6,295 nt of DNA, taken from Dehalococcoidia bacterium (GTDB taxonomy: Bacteria; Chloroflexota; Dehalococcoidia; Tepidiformales; Tepidiformaceae). This document shows positions 5,944-6,295 of the stretch, piece by piece. The notes below the pieces were generated by a model that was not told the origin of the DNA, searched no databases, and saw only the letters and a list, made by a program, of their open reading frames with translations. Position 1 is the first letter of the stretch, and every line of letters starts with the position of its first letter. Location of the stretch: contig SLAK01000305.1 in assembly GCA_007126855.1 (NCBI GenBank), positions 1 to 6,295 of the forward strand, written 5' to 3'. Position numbers and translations under genes: made by a program.

Positions 5944-5957
5944 CGCCCTCAGATAAG

Positions 5958-6295
5958 CTACCCACGTGCCCCGGAATATGGATCACCGGCCGCCCCCCGG
6001 CCGGGCTCCGCCGATCCCGGCTTTGCCGGGCGGCCTGCAGCAGCAGTTCCTCGAACAGGCGCCACGGCTTGCAGTGACGGCAATGCGCAGCCGGGCCCGC
6101 GTGGCACCTGGCTCGCCGCAGCCCCAGAGGCGACTTCGACGACGGTGCCCGCGCCGGGCCGGGTGCGGATGGCCAGTTCGGCGCCAACGAGGTGGGCGCG
6201 TTCGTACATGCCGTTGAGACCGAGGTGCCCGCGGGCTGAGAATTCGCTCATGGAGACGTTGGGGTCGAAGCCGCAGCCGTTGTCGCAGATGCGCA
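5958..6295 (-). CDS. Sensor histidine kinase, C-terminal ATP-binding part (partial, NarL-type)
   Basis: The gene enters from the right edge and ends at TAG 5958-5960; the N-terminal sensor and phospho-acceptor regions are outside the window. The visible part is the end of a HATPase_c domain. RICDNGCGFDP carries the G1 box (DxGxGF), GHLGLNGMYERAHLVGAELAI carries the G2 box (GxxGL, at about 6230-6216), and GTVVEV is the final strand, ending at 6132. The GHLGLxGMxERA form is typical of kinases that phosphorylate NarL/LuxR-type response regulators; no partner regulator is visible here. A further 57 residues rich in Ala, Gly and Pro follow the domain, where relatives usually stop within a few residues. 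By hand count, G/C at third positions drops from about 87% in the domain to about 62% in this tail, so the tail may be former non-coding DNA read through after loss of a stop or a frameshift. Confidence 0.85.
   Translation of the reverse strand, partial: RICDNGCGFDPNVSMSEFSARGHLGLNGMYERAHLVGAELAIRTRPGAGTVVEVASGAAASQVPRGPGCALPSLQAVAPVRGTAAAGRPAKPGSAEPGRGAAGDPYSGARG
6016..6030. repeat. Compact hairpin inside the kinase C-terminal extension
   Basis: CCCGGC at 6016-6021 and GCCGGG at 6025-6030 form a perfect 6-base stem with a TTT loop (AAA on the kinase strand). It lies in the region suspected to be former non-coding DNA, so it may be the relic of a terminator. No T-run follows on the minus strand, and GC-rich DNA produces such stems often. 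Confidence 0.3.

Noticed and set aside
5810..6217. Other open frames across the kinase tail and intergenic region (minus 5810-6187, plus 5966-6217, and a plus frame open from 5911 to the window end)
   Set aside because: None resembles a protein family, and the kinase frame carries the ATPase motifs. Open frames are expected by chance in such GC-rich DNA.
1..6295. tRNA, rRNA, CRISPR array, riboswitch, phage or defence genes
   Set aside because: I looked on both strands and saw no cloverleaf, no regularly spaced repeats and no integrase, transposase, nuclease or toxin motifs.

Overview
The window is 6,295 bases of GC-rich bacterial chromosome with tightly packed genes and a strong preference for G or C at third codon positions. 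Nothing in it fixes the taxon. Two crotonase-fold acyl-CoA enzymes, a PBP2a-type class B penicillin-binding protein, a CBS-tailed site-2 protease and a NarL-type histidine kinase would suit a GC-rich monoderm-like lineage such as Chloroflexota or Actinomycetota. This is inference from gene style only; no rRNA or other marker gene is present.

Layout from left to right: (1) the last 69 residues of an enoyl-CoA hydratase/isomerase-family protein on + (1-210), followed by a possible hairpin; (2) a complete membrane site-2 protease with paired CBS domains on + (269-1423); (3) a lipoprotein with a glycosidase-like barrel on -, convergent with the protease and 18 bases from it (about 1442-2650); (4) a penicillin-binding transpeptidase on + (2574-4628), divergent from the lipoprotein so closely that their 5' ends overlap; (5) a small VOC/glyoxalase-fold protein on - (4594-5013), overlapping the PBP tail by 35 bases; (6) a second crotonase-family gene on - (4998-5765), which overlaps the VOC start and probably forms a two-gene unit with it; (7) a 192-base intergenic stretch (5766-5957) rich in repeats; (8) the C-terminal ATP-binding part of a sensor histidine kinase on -, running off the right edge (5958-6295).

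The middle of the window has an envelope theme: regulated intramembrane proteolysis, a surface lipoprotein with a carbohydrate-enzyme-like fold, and peptidoglycan cross-linking. Both flanks have an acyl-CoA metabolism theme. Direct functional coupling is clearest for the crotonase/VOC pair (overlapping genes) and possible for the divergent lipoprotein/PBP pair.

I see no phage, transposase, CRISPR array, tRNA or defence gene, and no strong case for a wholly new system. The points most worth a second look are the shared start region at 2574-2650, substituted active-site residues in three of the enzymes, and the repeat-rich region with an unused perfect Shine-Dalgarno sequence between the crotonase and the kinase.
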